A stretch of DNA of 64,000 nt from an uncultured Lachnospiraceae bacterium (GCA_947631955.1 CANRNJ010000014.1:1-64000); one strand, 5' to 3'. Positions 7,559 through 16,473 are shown, numbered from the stretch's first letter. The notes: a model not told the origin generated them from the sequence alone. Translations and numbers: made by a program.

Positions 7559-7732
7559 ATGATCCCACAGGACCCTGCAATGCTTCTCAGTTTTATGAAT
7601 CTGAAACTGCGCGACTGCTATGCGTCGCTGGACGCTCTATGCGACGATATGGATATTGACCATTCATGGATAGAGGATAAACTGTCAAAAATTGATTATC
7701 ATTACGATAAGGAGAAGAATCAGTTTGTCTGA
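7559..7732 (+). CDS. DUF4250 family protein
   Basis: A 57-residue protein, MIPQDPAMLLSFMNLKLRDC and onward to IDYHYDKEKNQFV. This matches the small DUF4250 family found widely in Clostridia: a helical, soluble protein of unknown role. It ends at TGA 7730-7732, overlapping the start of the next gene by eight bases. The ribosome site is weak (GGCGGATG). Start and end are fixed by the family's conserved termini. Confidence 0.85.
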   Translation: MIPQDPAMLLSFMNLKLRDCYASLDALCDDMDIDHSWIEDKLSKIDYHYDKEKNQFV

Positions 7733-9533
7733 AAAGATTAAAATTACAATCGTTATAAATAACGAAAAAACGAATAGCGAAAAAGAGGAAAATTCAAAAG
7801 ATCTTGTAGTTGTGACACATGATTTGTCGATGACGCTCATGTCAACCTTAGTGCAGAAGAACCTGATGAGCGGAGATCTCTGCGGCGGAAGAGGGGTGTG
7901 CGGGCGGTGCAGGATCCGGCTTCTGGAGGGGGACATACCTCCGTCAGATCTGGAAAGATCGGTTATGCGGCCCAAGGAACTGGAGCAGGGATACCGGCTC
8001 GCCTGCGCCGCCAGACCAAAAGACGATTGTGTCATTCAGATTTCCACGCTCGATTCACCGCAGATTGCGATTTTGACGGATGTGATAGCGGTGACAGAAA
8101 AAAATGACCACATAAGTCAACAAAAAAACGGAGCAAAAAATCAAAGATCAAGCGTTACGGAATCAAACGGAGCCGACAGCAAAACAGCTGTGGACAATAC
8201 AGCGCGGACGGACGGCAAGGCAGCTGCGGACAATACAGCGCAGACAGACGGCGCGGCAGCTGCGGATAATGCAGCGCGGACAGACGGCATAGCAGCTGCG
8301 GACAATGCAGACTGTGTGGTCGCCGTGGATCTTGGAACGACCACCATCGCCATGCAGCTGACGGATGCGGAGTCCGGGAAAATAGAGGATACCTACTGTG
8401 AGATGAATCCGCAGAGGAGTTATGGAGCGGATGTGCTGTCAAGGATACAGGCATCCTGTGACGGAAGCCGGGAAACGCTGCGGAAGATGGCGGTGGGGGT
8501 CTTGGAGAGAGGCGTCGCGCATTTTAGAAAGCATACCAATAAGAAGATCGTGTGTATGTGCATTGCCGGAAACACCGCGATGGAACATCTTTTCATGGGC
8601 CACGACGTATCGGGTCTGGGCAGAAGTCCGTTTACGCCGGTGGAAACCGGATTACAGGAATACAGGCACCCGGAATGGGATTTTCCCGTGTGGCTTGTCC
8701 CGGCCATAAGCGCGTTTGCAGGCGGCGATATTGTGGCGGGCCTCTATGCGTGTGGTATGCTTGGAACAGGATTTTCCGGGAAAACGTGCGCCGCAGATCA
8801 GCCTGGAAAAGAAGCTGGCACCGAGGGATGTCCGGAAAGAGAAGCGGATGCCGCAGATCAGCCTGGAAAAGAAGCTGGCACCGAGGACTGTCCGGGAAGG
8901 AAAACGCGCGCCGCAGACATATTGGTCGATCTGGGGACCAACGGAGAGATGGCGGTCACAGACGGCGTCAGGATGATCGCCGCCGCGGCGGCTGCGGGTC
9001 CGGCTTTTGAAGGCGGCGCGGGCGCCGGGATCGTGGGCAGCGATATGATCGCGTGTACGGCGGAACTTTTGGACAGAGGCATACTGGACGAAACGGGGCT
9101 GATGAAGGAACCGTATTTTACGGACGGCGTCAGCGCGGGCGACCCTCCGGTGCGGCTGAACAACCGGGATATCCGGGGACTGCAGATGGCGAAGGCGGCC
9201 GTCCGGGCCGGTATCGAGATCCTGTGGGATCTTTTGGGGGCTTCTGAACTTGGACAGGTATATCTGGCGGGCGGGTTCGGCTATTATCTGAACGTGGAAG
9301 CCGCTTTCCGCATCGGATTGTTTCCGGAGTTCATGAGGGGGCATGTCCGGGCTGTCGGCAACACATCTCTGGCGGGAGCCGGACAGATCGGCCGGGTGCT
9401 GTACCACGGGACTCTTGACGGACGTTCGCTGGAGGAGGCGGTTTCGCATGTCGAGAAAGTGAATCTGGCGGAACGGGAAGAGTTTGGCAAAATGTATATC
9501 GGCCGCATGAATTTTCCTGACGCGGGCCGGTAA
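7725..9533 (+). CDS. RACo/RamA-like activator: 2Fe-2S ferredoxin plus DUF4445 ASKHA ATPase domain
   Basis: Proteins of this type use ATP to reduce inactive Co(II) corrinoid proteins back to Co(I) in methyl-transfer pathways. The N-terminal ferredoxin has Cys53, Cys59, Cys62 and Cys94 (CGGRGVCGRC motif) for a 2Fe-2S cluster. The ASKHA domain starts at about residue 205 with VVAVDLGTTTIAMQLTD and continues with DLGTNGEMAV and the GAGAGIVGSD loop. I chose TTG 7725 because AAGGAG lies about ten bases upstream; an upstream in-frame TTG at 7692 has no site. Two in-frame tandem repeats enlarge the protein: a 12-residue unit between ferredoxin and ATPase, and a 20-residue unit inside the ATPase domain. 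No corrinoid protein or methyltransferase lies nearby. Confidence 0.85.
   Translation: MSEKIKITIVINNEKTNSEKEENSKDLVVVTHDLSMTLMSTLVQKNLMSGDLCGGRGVCGRCRIRLLEGDIPPSDLERSVMRPKELEQGYRLACAARPKDDCVIQISTLDSPQIAILTDVIAVTEKNDHISQQKNGAKNQRSSVTESNGADSKTAVDNTARTDGKAAADNTAQTDGAAAADNAARTDGIAAADNADCVVAVDLGTTTIAMQLTDAESGKIEDTYCEMNPQRSYGADVLSRIQASCDGSRETLRKMAVGVLERGVAHFRKHTNKKIVCMCIAGNTAMEHLFMGHDVSGLGRSPFTPVETGLQEYRHPEWDFPVWLVPAISAFAGGDIVAGLYACGMLGTGFSGKTCAADQPGKEAGTEGCPEREADAADQPGKEAGTEDCPGRKTRAADILVDLGTNGEMAVTDGVRMIAAAAAAGPAFEGGAGAGIVGSDMIACTAELLDRGILDETGLMKEPYFTDGVSAGDPPVRLNNRDIRGLQMAKAAVRAGIEILWDLLGASELGQVYLAGGFGYYLNVEAAFRIGLFPEFMRGHVRAVGNTSLAGAGQIGRVLYHGTLDGRSLEEAVSHVEKVNLAEREEFGKMYIGRMNFPDAGR
8185..8313 (+). 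repeat. 36-bp in-frame tandem repeat, about 3.5 copies
   Basis: Units start at 8185, 8221, 8257 and 8293 (partial) with CAGCTGCGGACAATACAGCG as the core. They encode a 12-residue AADNTARTDGKA-type repeat in the linker between the ferredoxin and ASKHA domains. Confidence 0.85.
8790..8916 (+). repeat. 60-bp in-frame tandem repeat, two copies and a fragment
   Basis: GCCGCAGATCAGCCTGGAAA begins at 8790 and 8850 and a partial third copy at 8910. This inserts 20-residue units (AADQPGKEAGTE...) into the ATPase domain just before the DLGTNGE phosphate-binding motif. Confidence 0.85.
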
Positions 9534-9685
9534 AAAGAACAAAAAATCAGACCATTAAAACAAGATTTAGCATGTGGATAACTTTAGCGCCCTCGCAACG
9601 GGCATTAAAATAACATATGAAACGAAATTTCTTGTGCGCCGGAAGATGTTATCCGGTTCCGATTCTTATCCCCTTTTTGCGCGCA

Positions 9686-9742
9686 TATAATAGCATATAA
9701 TACAGCATAACAGCCCGGCGCTGCACGACTGCGGCGCCGGGC
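9686..9742 (+). promoter_or_regulatory. Promoter-like repeats and GC-rich leader hairpin
   Basis: The 10-bp unit GCATATAATA occurs twice in tandem, giving two TATAAT boxes (9686-9691, 9696-9701), though neither has a good -35. Downstream, GCCCGGCGC (9713-9721) and GCGCCGGGC (9734-9742) form a perfect 9-bp stem ending 20 bases before the deacetylase start. No T-run follows, so it is more likely a leader structure than a terminator. The rest of the 229-base gap shows nothing else convincing. Confidence 0.4.
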
Positions 9743-9762
9743 CATGTCAGGGGTCGATGCGG

Positions 9763-10449
9763 ATGAAAATAAGAAGAGGGATCATAAGATCCGTGGGAAA
9801 GACGTGCGCACTCCTTACTGCGGCTGTGCTGCTGTGCGTGCCGGGAATCATGGATTACCGGGCGGAAACGGCGGCGGCAAGCGAAATGACGGAGAGCAGG
9901 AAGATCGCGCTTACATTTGACGACGGACCGCACCCGTATTATACGGAGCAGCTTTTGGATGGATTGAAAGAGCGGGATGTCAAGGCCACTTTTTTTGTTC
10001 TGGGAAAACATGCGGAAGAGTATCCCGAACTGGTGAAACGGATGTACCGGGAAGGCCATCTCGTGGGCAATCATACCTACAGCCATATACAGCTGAACAA
10101 GAGCAATCATGAAAAATTTAAACAGGAATTAATCAAGACCAATGAGGTGATCGAAAAGCTGACCGGGCAGGAAGTTCAGTTCGTAAGGCCGCCCTACGGC
10201 ACATGGGATAAGAAGTTTGAGAAAGAACTCAATATGTTCCCGGTATTGTGGACGATCGATCCGCTTGACTGGAGCAGCCATAATGTGGATGGGATCGTAA
10301 AGAAAGTCGAAGACAAGGCGGAAGAGAACGCCATCATCCTGATGCATGATGAATACAAAACGACGGTGACTGCGGCCCTGCGGGTCGTTGACGAACTGAA
10401 AGAGGAAGGGTACGAGTTCGTGACGATCGAGGAACTTTTGTTTGATTAA
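9763..10449 (+). CDS. Secreted polysaccharide deacetylase (NodB domain)
   Basis: Enzymes of this family remove N- or O-acetyl groups from peptidoglycan or other cell-surface glycans using a metal ion. A signal-like hydrophobic stretch at about residues 12-30 (ALLTAAVLLCVPG) is followed by the NodB fold. Motif 1 is LTFDDGPHP (Asp53, Asp54). Motif 2 is HLVGNHTYSH (His104 and His108, the metal ligands). RPPYGTWD is motif 3 and LMHDE motif 5. I prefer ATG 9763 because AGGGG lies nine bases upstream; ATG 9757 would leave only two bases. Length (228 residues) is normal for a minimal PdaA/PgdA-like enzyme. Confidence 0.88.
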   Translation: MKIRRGIIRSVGKTCALLTAAVLLCVPGIMDYRAETAAASEMTESRKIALTFDDGPHPYYTEQLLDGLKERDVKATFFVLGKHAEEYPELVKRMYREGHLVGNHTYSHIQLNKSNHEKFKQELIKTNEVIEKLTGQEVQFVRPPYGTWDKKFEKELNMFPVLWTIDPLDWSSHNVDGIVKKVEDKAEENAIILMHDEYKTTVTAALRVVDELKEEGYEFVTIEELLFD

Positions 10450-10470
10450 ACCCCGCATGGATGGTACAAT
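10442..10470 (+). promoter_or_regulatory. rarA promoter
   Basis: TTGATT (10442-10447, overlapping the deacetylase stop codon), 17 bases, TACAAT (10465-10470). It is followed by a short GCGGCC-TTTT-GCGGCC stem before the rarA start. Confidence 0.65.
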
Positions 10471-10535
10471 AAGGCAGATCAGGCAATTAAAAACGCGGCC
10501 TTTTGCGGCCGGTGACAGAGAGAAAGTATAAGAAA

Positions 10536-11894
10536 ATGGATCTTTTTGAATACATGAGAAGCGCCAATCAGGAAAAGGAGTCGCCCCTTGCGGCCAGACT
10601 CCGCCCCGCCACACTGGAGGAAGTGGTCGGGCAGCAGCATATCATCGGCAGGGACAAGCTGCTCTACCGCGCCATCAAAGCGGACAAGCTTAGTTCCATC
10701 CTGTTCTACGGCCCGCCGGGGACGGGCAAGACGACTCTGGCAAAAGTGATCGCGAACACGACTAGCGCCGAATTTGTCCAGATCAATGCGACTTCCGCCG
10801 GTAAGAAGGATATGGAGGAAGTGGTGGCAAAGGCAAAGGAGATCCGCGGCATGTACGGCCGGAAAACCATTCTTTTCATCGACGAGATCCACCGTTTCAA
10901 CAAAGGACAGCAGGACTATCTGCTTCCGTTCGTGGAAGATGGAACGGTGATCCTGATAGGCGCGACTACCGAAAATCCTTATTTTGAAGTAAACGGCGCG
11001 CTGCTGTCGCGTTCCGTGATATTTGAATTACACCCGTTATCAAAAGAGGACATCCGGACGCTGATCCTGCGGGCCGTGACGGATAAGGAAAAAGGAATGG
11101 GCGCGTACAATGCGGTGATCGATGATGATGCGGCCGATCTGCTGGCGGACGTGTCGGGCGGTGATGCCAGACATGCGCTCAATGCGGTGGAACTGGGCGT
11201 TATGACGACGCAGCGGAGTGAGGACGGCCGGATCCATATCACAAAGGAAGTGGCGCAGGAATGTATTCAGAAGCGGGTCGCCCGATATGACAAAACGGGG
11301 GACAATCATTATGATACGATCTCGGCTTTTATCAAGAGCATGAGAGGTTCCGATCCGGACGCGGCGGTCTATTATCTGAGCCGGATGCTTTATGCGGGAG
11401 AAAGCGTTGCTTTTATCGCCAGACGGATCATGATCTGCGCGTCGGAAGACGTGGGCAATGCGGACCCCAATGCCTTGACGGTCGCGGTCAGCGCATCTCT
11501 CGCGGTGGAGCGGGTCGGTATGCCGGAGGCGCAGATCATCCTGTCGCAGGCGGCGGCCTATGTGGCCTGCGCCCCTAAGAGCAACGCCGGAAGCCAAGCT
11601 GTTTTTGAGGCGATGGAAACGGTGCGGCAGACCGGGGACCTGCCGATCCCGCCGCATCTTCAGGATGCCCACTACAAAGGAGCGGCAAAGCTGGGCCGTG
11701 GAACGGGGTACAAATATGCGCACGACTACCCGAATCATTATGTCGAGCAGCAGTATCTGCCCTATGAGCTCAGCGGCAGAGAGTTTTATAAACCTACCGC
11801 CAACGGTTACGAGGCAAAGATCAGGGAACATATGAAACGGATCAAAGAAGAGGCCGCGCATCAGCGGAATCCGCAGGGAGAAGAGAAAAAGTAA
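10536..11894 (+). CDS. rarA: RarA/MgsA replication-recombination AAA ATPase
   Basis: RarA is a clamp-loader-like AAA+ tetramer that works at stalled replication forks. The 452-residue product has Walker A GPPGTGKTT starting at residue 59, Walker B LFIDEIHRFNKGQQD, an arginine-finger region, and the C-terminal MgsA domain ending in NHYVEQQYLP. The start is set at ATG 10536 because family members begin MDLFEYMR. An upstream TTG in the same frame (10503) would add an unusual extension. The ribosome site is weak (GAGAG). Confidence 0.93.
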   Translation: MDLFEYMRSANQEKESPLAARLRPATLEEVVGQQHIIGRDKLLYRAIKADKLSSILFYGPPGTGKTTLAKVIANTTSAEFVQINATSAGKKDMEEVVAKAKEIRGMYGRKTILFIDEIHRFNKGQQDYLLPFVEDGTVILIGATTENPYFEVNGALLSRSVIFELHPLSKEDIRTLILRAVTDKEKGMGAYNAVIDDDAADLLADVSGGDARHALNAVELGVMTTQRSEDGRIHITKEVAQECIQKRVARYDKTGDNHYDTISAFIKSMRGSDPDAAVYYLSRMLYAGESVAFIARRIMICASEDVGNADPNALTVAVSASLAVERVGMPEAQIILSQAAAYVACAPKSNAGSQAVFEAMETVRQTGDLPIPPHLQDAHYKGAAKLGRGTGYKYAHDYPNHYVEQQYLPYELSGREFYKPTANGYEAKIREHMKRIKEEAAHQRNPQGEEKK

Positions 11895-11975
11895 CGGAGA
11901 ATATGCGGATATATATAGAAAAGATGCAGGATAGAAGGAATACCGTGCGCAGAGGATGCTGCCGGGGCCATGCGG

Positions 11976-12491
11976 TCAGAAAAGCTGCCCGGTCAGATAG
12001 CGGTAGATATCCTGATTTTTCTTCTGCCAGTTGAAACAGATGGCAGAGGCAGTATCTTCATCAGGGACGGACAAGGTGATCTCCACCATTGTGACGTCCT
12101 TTTCTTTTGCGGTCAGATGCGCTTCATACTCGCCCGACACCGATTTGTAGTAATCGGCGAGAACAGAAACTTCATTGCGCATTTCCAATTCGTGGGAAGC
12201 AAAGAAAGAGTCGATCTCGGCCTTGATGGAATCGCCGATGCGGTTCTCAAAGTAGGAGAGCGTGGATCTTCCTTCCTCCGTGATCATCAGGTAAGTGCGG
12301 TTGCGGCTGGACTTGGCGGTCACCATGTCGGCGTCGGCCAGTTCGGCAAACACCTGCTGCAGGGTCAGGAAGTTGGTATATTCTTTTTCCAAAAGAAAAT
12401 CGCCCACCTGTGCCTTGGTCAAAGGAAAAGTGACTCGGTTGAGCATATAGAGAACAATGAGTTTATAGAGTGTCAATGGGTCTTGCGTCAT
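11976..12491 (-). CDS. DUF4364 family protein (winged-helix-like)
   Basis: The 171-residue protein begins MTQDPLTLYKLIVLYMLNRV and has an N-terminal winged-helix-like part (LTKAQVGDFLLEKEYTNFLT) and a C-terminal beta-rich part. This matches DUF4364, a Clostridia-restricted family that may bind DNA; its function is not established. Its start lies two bases after the stop of the radical SAM gene, so it is the third gene of a minus-strand operon with malic enzyme and the YhcC-type protein. Confidence 0.85.
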   Translation of the reverse strand: MTQDPLTLYKLIVLYMLNRVTFPLTKAQVGDFLLEKEYTNFLTLQQVFAELADADMVTAKSSRNRTYLMITEEGRSTLSYFENRIGDSIKAEIDSFFASHELEMRNEVSVLADYYKSVSGEYEAHLTAKEKDVTMVEITLSVPDEDTASAICFNWQKKNQDIYRYLTGQLF

Positions 12492-12493
12492 GG

Positions 12494-13468
12494 TTACGAC
12501 CTTTCCGTATTCTCCGTATACAGGCGTCCCTGATAGGAGGAGCGCAATTTCATGGTATGATGCAGCGTGTTGAGAACATTCCGCTTATCCAGACTCCAGA
12601 GAGGGGCCAGAAGCAGATCGCGGGGACCGTCCCCGGTCAGCCGGTGCACGACGATATCGGGCCGCAGATGTTCCAGACAGTCTATGACCAGATCGGTATA
12701 GTCCGGCTGCGACAGAGGCTGATACGCCGCCTGTTCATAGAAGACGGCCAGATCGGTCCCGCGCAGCACATGAAGGAGCTGGAGTTTGATGCCCCAGACA
12801 CCGCTGCGGTTGATGTGGTCGATGGTCGATAACACATGTTCTTTATTTTCGCCCGGAAGTCCGAGGATCACATGGGTAACGACGGGGATATTGTATCGGC
12901 CAAGAAGAGTGACACAACTGTCATATACATCCAATTTGTATCCTCTTCTGATAAATTCAGCGGTTTGCTCGTGTATCGTCTGAAGGCCAAGTTCTATCCA
13001 GACAAATTTGTCAGGAAATTTTTCCAACAAATTGACTAACATAGTCACCGTATTTTCGGAAACGCAGTCGGGTCTGGTCGCAATGGAAATGCCGGCCACG
13101 GAAGGTTCGCGCAGCGCGTCTTCGTAAAGGGCCCGCAGACGGGGCAGCGGCGCATAAGTGTTGGTGTATGCCTGAAAATAGGCGATGTAGCGGCGCCCGA
13201 TGTTTTTCTGTCCAAACAGGGCGATGCCCGCGTCCAGCTGTTCTTTGACCGTACGGCAGGAAGAAGCGCGGACCGCGTGTTCTCCGCTCCCTCCCGCGCT
13301 GCAGAAAATGCAGCCGCCGACGCCGAGCGTCCCGTCCCTGTTGGGACAGGTGAAGCCCGCGTCGATGGCGATCTTATACAGTTTTTCCCCGTAAGTCTTC
13401 TTCAGATACAGATCCAGAGAATAAAAGGGTCTGCCGCTTCCGGGATATTCGTATCCGATCTGTTCCAC
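12494..13468 (-). CDS. YhcC-type radical SAM protein (TIGR01212)
   Basis: A radical SAM enzyme of about 324 residues with the family's N-terminal signature: FYSLDLYLKKTYGEKLYKIA, then CPNRDGTLGVGGCIFC, giving the C-x7..8-x-C-x-x-C spacing typical of YhcC. These three cysteines should hold the 4Fe-4S cluster that cleaves SAM. The in vivo substrate of the family is not known. The start is GTG 13468; the ribosome site is poor (AGGAAC). It lies 47 bases downstream of the malic enzyme gene and is followed by DUF4364. Confidence 0.85.
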   Translation of the reverse strand: MEQIGYEYPGSGRPFYSLDLYLKKTYGEKLYKIAIDAGFTCPNRDGTLGVGGCIFCSAGGSGEHAVRASSCRTVKEQLDAGIALFGQKNIGRRYIAYFQAYTNTYAPLPRLRALYEDALREPSVAGISIATRPDCVSENTVTMLVNLLEKFPDKFVWIELGLQTIHEQTAEFIRRGYKLDVYDSCVTLLGRYNIPVVTHVILGLPGENKEHVLSTIDHINRSGVWGIKLQLLHVLRGTDLAVFYEQAAYQPLSQPDYTDLVIDCLEHLRPDIVVHRLTGDGPRDLLLAPLWSLDKRNVLNTLHHTMKLRSSYQGRLYTENTERS

Positions 13469-13515
13469 GTTCCTGTTTCCCGCACCGTAGACCGCTGATG
13501 CCTGCGGCGGACGGT

Positions 13516-14670
13516 TTATCTTGTTATGTGCGCTTTTACCGCTTCCGCGACAGCCTGCGCCACCTTGGGATCAAAGGCCTCCGGCATGATGTTGTCTTCG
13601 GACAGTTCGCTGTCCGGTACCAGTCCGGCGATAGCCAGTGCGGCGGCCAGTTTCATATCTTCCGTTATCTGCGGCGCGCGTCCTTCCAGAGCTCCCTTGA
13701 AGATGCCGGGGAACGCCACCACGTTGTTGATCTGGTTCGGGAAGTCCGAACGGCCCGTCCCCACGATCCTTGCGCCTGCGGCCTTGGCTTCATCCGGCAT
13801 GATTTCCGGCACGGGATTGGCCATTGCAAAGATGATGGCGTCACGGTTCATGGAAGAAACCATATCAGGTGTTACTGTATTCGGGGCAGAAACGCCGATG
13901 AAGATGTCGGCTCCCTTTAATGCGTCCGCAAGCGTTCCGCTTATCTGGCGCGGATTGGTGCAGCCGGTCATTTTCTGCATCATCCAGTTGAGATCCGTCC
14001 GCTGTTTGTTTACGACGCCGCCCCGGTTGCACATGATGATGTCGTTGAAGCCGTAATTCAAAAGAAGTTTCGTGATGGCTACACCTGCGGCGCCTGCGCC
14101 GTTTACAACGATCCTGCAGTCTTCTTTTTTCCTGCCGGTTATTTTCAGGGCGTTGATGGTGGCCGCCAGTACGACGATAGCCGTACCGTGCTGGTCGTCA
14201 TGGAACACGGGGATATCCAGAGCCGCTTTGAGCCGCTCTTCGATCTCGAAACAGCGGGGCGCGCTGATGTCCTCCAGATTGATCCCTCCGAATCCCGGCG
14301 CGATATAGGTCACGGCCTTGATGATCTCTTCCGTATCCTGCGTGTCCAGACAGATCGGGACCGCATTGACATTGCCGAATTCCTTGAAAAGTACGGCCTT
14401 GCCTTCCATAACGGGCATTGCCGCATAGGGACCGATGTTGCCTAATCCGAGGACCGCGCTGCCGTCGGACACCACCGCGATCGTATTGGATTTCCATGTG
14501 TAAGCGTAAGCCGCCTCTTTATCCTGTGCAATGACTTTGCACGGCTCCGCAACGCCGGGGGTGTAGGCAAGCGAGAGATCTTCCCGCGTTTTGACGGGCG
14601 TTTTGGATACGGTATCCAGTTTGCCGCGCCACTGTTCATGTAATTTCAATGCTTTTTCGTTCGTTGTCAT
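13516..14670 (-). CDS. NAD(P)-dependent malic enzyme
   Basis: The enzyme decarboxylates malate to pyruvate with reduction of NAD(P). At 384 residues it belongs to the short bacterial form without the phosphotransacetylase extension. Visible landmarks are SLAYTPGVAEPC near the N-terminus, the metal-binding FHDDQHGTA, the nucleotide-binding VVNGAGAAGVA, and the MANPVPEIMPDEA active-site loop. ATG 14670 has GAGGTAT upstream. It heads the operon that continues into the radical SAM and DUF4364 genes, and is transcribed away from rho across a 325-base gap. Confidence 0.95.
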   Translation of the reverse strand: MTTNEKALKLHEQWRGKLDTVSKTPVKTREDLSLAYTPGVAEPCKVIAQDKEAAYAYTWKSNTIAVVSDGSAVLGLGNIGPYAAMPVMEGKAVLFKEFGNVNAVPICLDTQDTEEIIKAVTYIAPGFGGINLEDISAPRCFEIEERLKAALDIPVFHDDQHGTAIVVLAATINALKITGRKKEDCRIVVNGAGAAGVAITKLLLNYGFNDIIMCNRGGVVNKQRTDLNWMMQKMTGCTNPRQISGTLADALKGADIFIGVSAPNTVTPDMVSSMNRDAIIFAMANPVPEIMPDEAKAAGARIVGTGRSDFPNQINNVVAFPGIFKGALEGRAPQITEDMKLAAALAIAGLVPDSELSEDNIMPEAFDPKVAQAVAEAVKAHITR

Positions 14671-14830
14671 GAGATACCTCGATTCTTAGATAATAATGAT
14701 TTGATAAATAACCGTCTATGGCACGATGATCCGGCCTGTCCGGAATGTCGTCCTACCTATCATATAATATTTGGAATTTCTCTGCAATAACAAAAAAAGA
14801 GCTTTCTTATTCTAAGGCCGGGAAAACTTT

Positions 14831-14883
14831 CTTGATCTTGTTCAAGAAAAAGACTTTCTTTTTTGAACAAGATAGTGTATAAT
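14831..14883 (+). promoter_or_regulatory. rho promoter region with nested palindromes
   Basis: A consensus TATAAT (14878-14883) lies about 112 bases before the rho start. Immediately upstream, ATCTTGTTCAA (14835-14845) and TTGAACAAGAT (14863-14873) form a perfect 11-bp inverted repeat. A second palindrome, CTTGA-N6-TCAAG (14831-14846), overlaps its left arm. The right arm occupies the space where the -35 to -10 spacer would be, so a bound protein would block this promoter. No good -35 hexamer is present. The rest of the 325-base divergent gap shows no gene. Confidence 0.55.
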
Positions 14884-14995
14884 ATCTGCTAACGACAATA
14901 CGTCATGTCAGATTACACATCAGGCAATAAATCCCTAGACGAAAGAACGTATATGTAAGAGTGTATAAAAACGATTTTAAATACAGGAGGCATGT

Positions 14996-16342
14996 ATGAG
15001 AGAGAAGTATGAATCATTGGCGCTCGCCGATCTGAAAGCGATTGCGAAGAGCAGGGGCATCAGAGGCACTTCGACAATGAAAAAGGCCGATCTTGTGGAA
15101 GCTATGCTTGCGCAGGATGAAAAGGACAAGGCGGCCGGCAAGGAAGTGGCGGTAAGATCCCTCGTTCCGCCGAGAAAAGAGAACGCCGAGGAGGAGAAGT
15201 TCCCGGCAGAATTGGACAGCGGCATTACGGCCAGCGGTATACTGGAAGTTATGAGCGACGGGTTCGGCTTTATACGCTGTGAGAATTATCTGCCCGGTGA
15301 GAATGACGTTTACGTCGCGCCCAGCCAGATCCGCCGGTTTAGTTTAAAAACAGGTGATATCTTAGAAGGCAACACAAGAGTCAGGACTCAGAATGAGAAG
15401 TTCAGCGCTCTTTTGTATGTCAAATCGATCAACGGCTATGCGCCCGAACTCGCTATGCGCAGGCCGAATTTTGAAGACCTGACGCCGATCTTTCCCAATG
15501 AGCGGTTGAAACTGGAAACGCCCGGATCCTCTGTCGCCATGCGCATCATGGATCTGATGAGCCCGGTCGGCAAGGGGCAGAGAGGTATGATCGTATCGCC
15601 GCCCAAGGCCGGTAAGACTACTTTATTAAAGGAAGTGGCAAAATCGATCACGAGGACTGCGTCGGACGCGCATCTGATCATTCTGCTGATCGACGAACGC
15701 CCTGAGGAAGTCACCGATATCAAGGAAGCGATCGAGGGGCCGAATGTGGAGGTCATTTATTCCACGTTCGACGAACTTCCGGAGCATCACAAGAGGGTCT
15801 CCGAGATGGTGATCGAGCGCGCCAAGCGCCTTGTGGAACATGGAAGGGACGTGGTGATCCTGCTGGACAGCATTACCCGTCTGACCAGAGCCTACAATCT
15901 GGTGGTGCCGCCCAGCGGCCGTACGCTTTCCGGTGGTCTTGATCCGGCAGCCTTACATATGCCCAAGCGGTTTTTCGGAGCCGCCCGGAACATGCGCGAG
16001 GGCGGAAGCCTGACGATATTGGCGACTGCGCTTGTCGAAACGGGCAGCAAGATGGACGATGTGGTATACGAGGAATTTAAGGGGACCGGCAACATGGAGA
16101 TGGTGCTCGACCGCAAACTGTCCGAGAAGAGAGTGTTCCCGGCCATCGATATCCCGAAATCCAGTACCAGAAGAGAAGACCTTCTGCTGTCGCCGGATGA
16201 ACTGGAAGCGATCAATATCATCCGCAAGGCGCTGAACGGCATGAAAGCGGAGGAAGCCGTGGAGAAAGTGCTGGATATGTTCGCAAGGACCAAGACCAAC
16301 TTTGAGTTCGTCAATATGGTAAAGAAGATGAAGTTCCTGTAA
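14996..16342 (+). CDS. rho: Transcription termination factor Rho
   Basis: Rho is a hexameric RNA helicase that ends transcription at unstructured C-rich RNA. The 448-residue product has the N-terminal SAP-like helix bundle (SLALADLKAIAKSRGI), the RNA-binding cold-shock domain (GILEVMSDGFGFIR, primary site), and the ATPase core with Walker A SPPKAGKTTLLK and the Q/R loops (RTLSGGLDPAALHMPKRFFG). AGGAGG lies five bases ahead of ATG 14996. The 110-base leader after the predicted promoter, and the palindrome at that promoter, suggest regulated expression. Autoregulation is common for rho. Confidence 0.97.
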   Translation: MREKYESLALADLKAIAKSRGIRGTSTMKKADLVEAMLAQDEKDKAAGKEVAVRSLVPPRKENAEEEKFPAELDSGITASGILEVMSDGFGFIRCENYLPGENDVYVAPSQIRRFSLKTGDILEGNTRVRTQNEKFSALLYVKSINGYAPELAMRRPNFEDLTPIFPNERLKLETPGSSVAMRIMDLMSPVGKGQRGMIVSPPKAGKTTLLKEVAKSITRTASDAHLIILLIDERPEEVTDIKEAIEGPNVEVIYSTFDELPEHHKRVSEMVIERAKRLVEHGRDVVILLDSITRLTRAYNLVVPPSGRTLSGGLDPAALHMPKRFFGAARNMREGGSLTILATALVETGSKMDDVVYEEFKGTGNMEMVLDRKLSEKRVFPAIDIPKSSTRREDLLLSPDELEAINIIRKALNGMKAEEAVEKVLDMFARTKTNFEFVNMVKKMKFL

Positions 16343-16473
16343 GTCTTCGGAAGATCTTTCTTTTATTATAGAAATAATCAAATAATCTCTGCCATAAATG
16401 AGGAAACGATTTCTGCAGAAACGGGAAAATAATTTCTTCAATTAATGAGAAAATAATTTCTTCAATAAAAGAC

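Noticed and set aside
9573..9581. A perfect DnaA-box sequence TGTGGATAA
   Set aside because: It is isolated. No cluster of boxes, AT-rich unwinding element or dnaA/dnaN genes is nearby, so there is no origin here.
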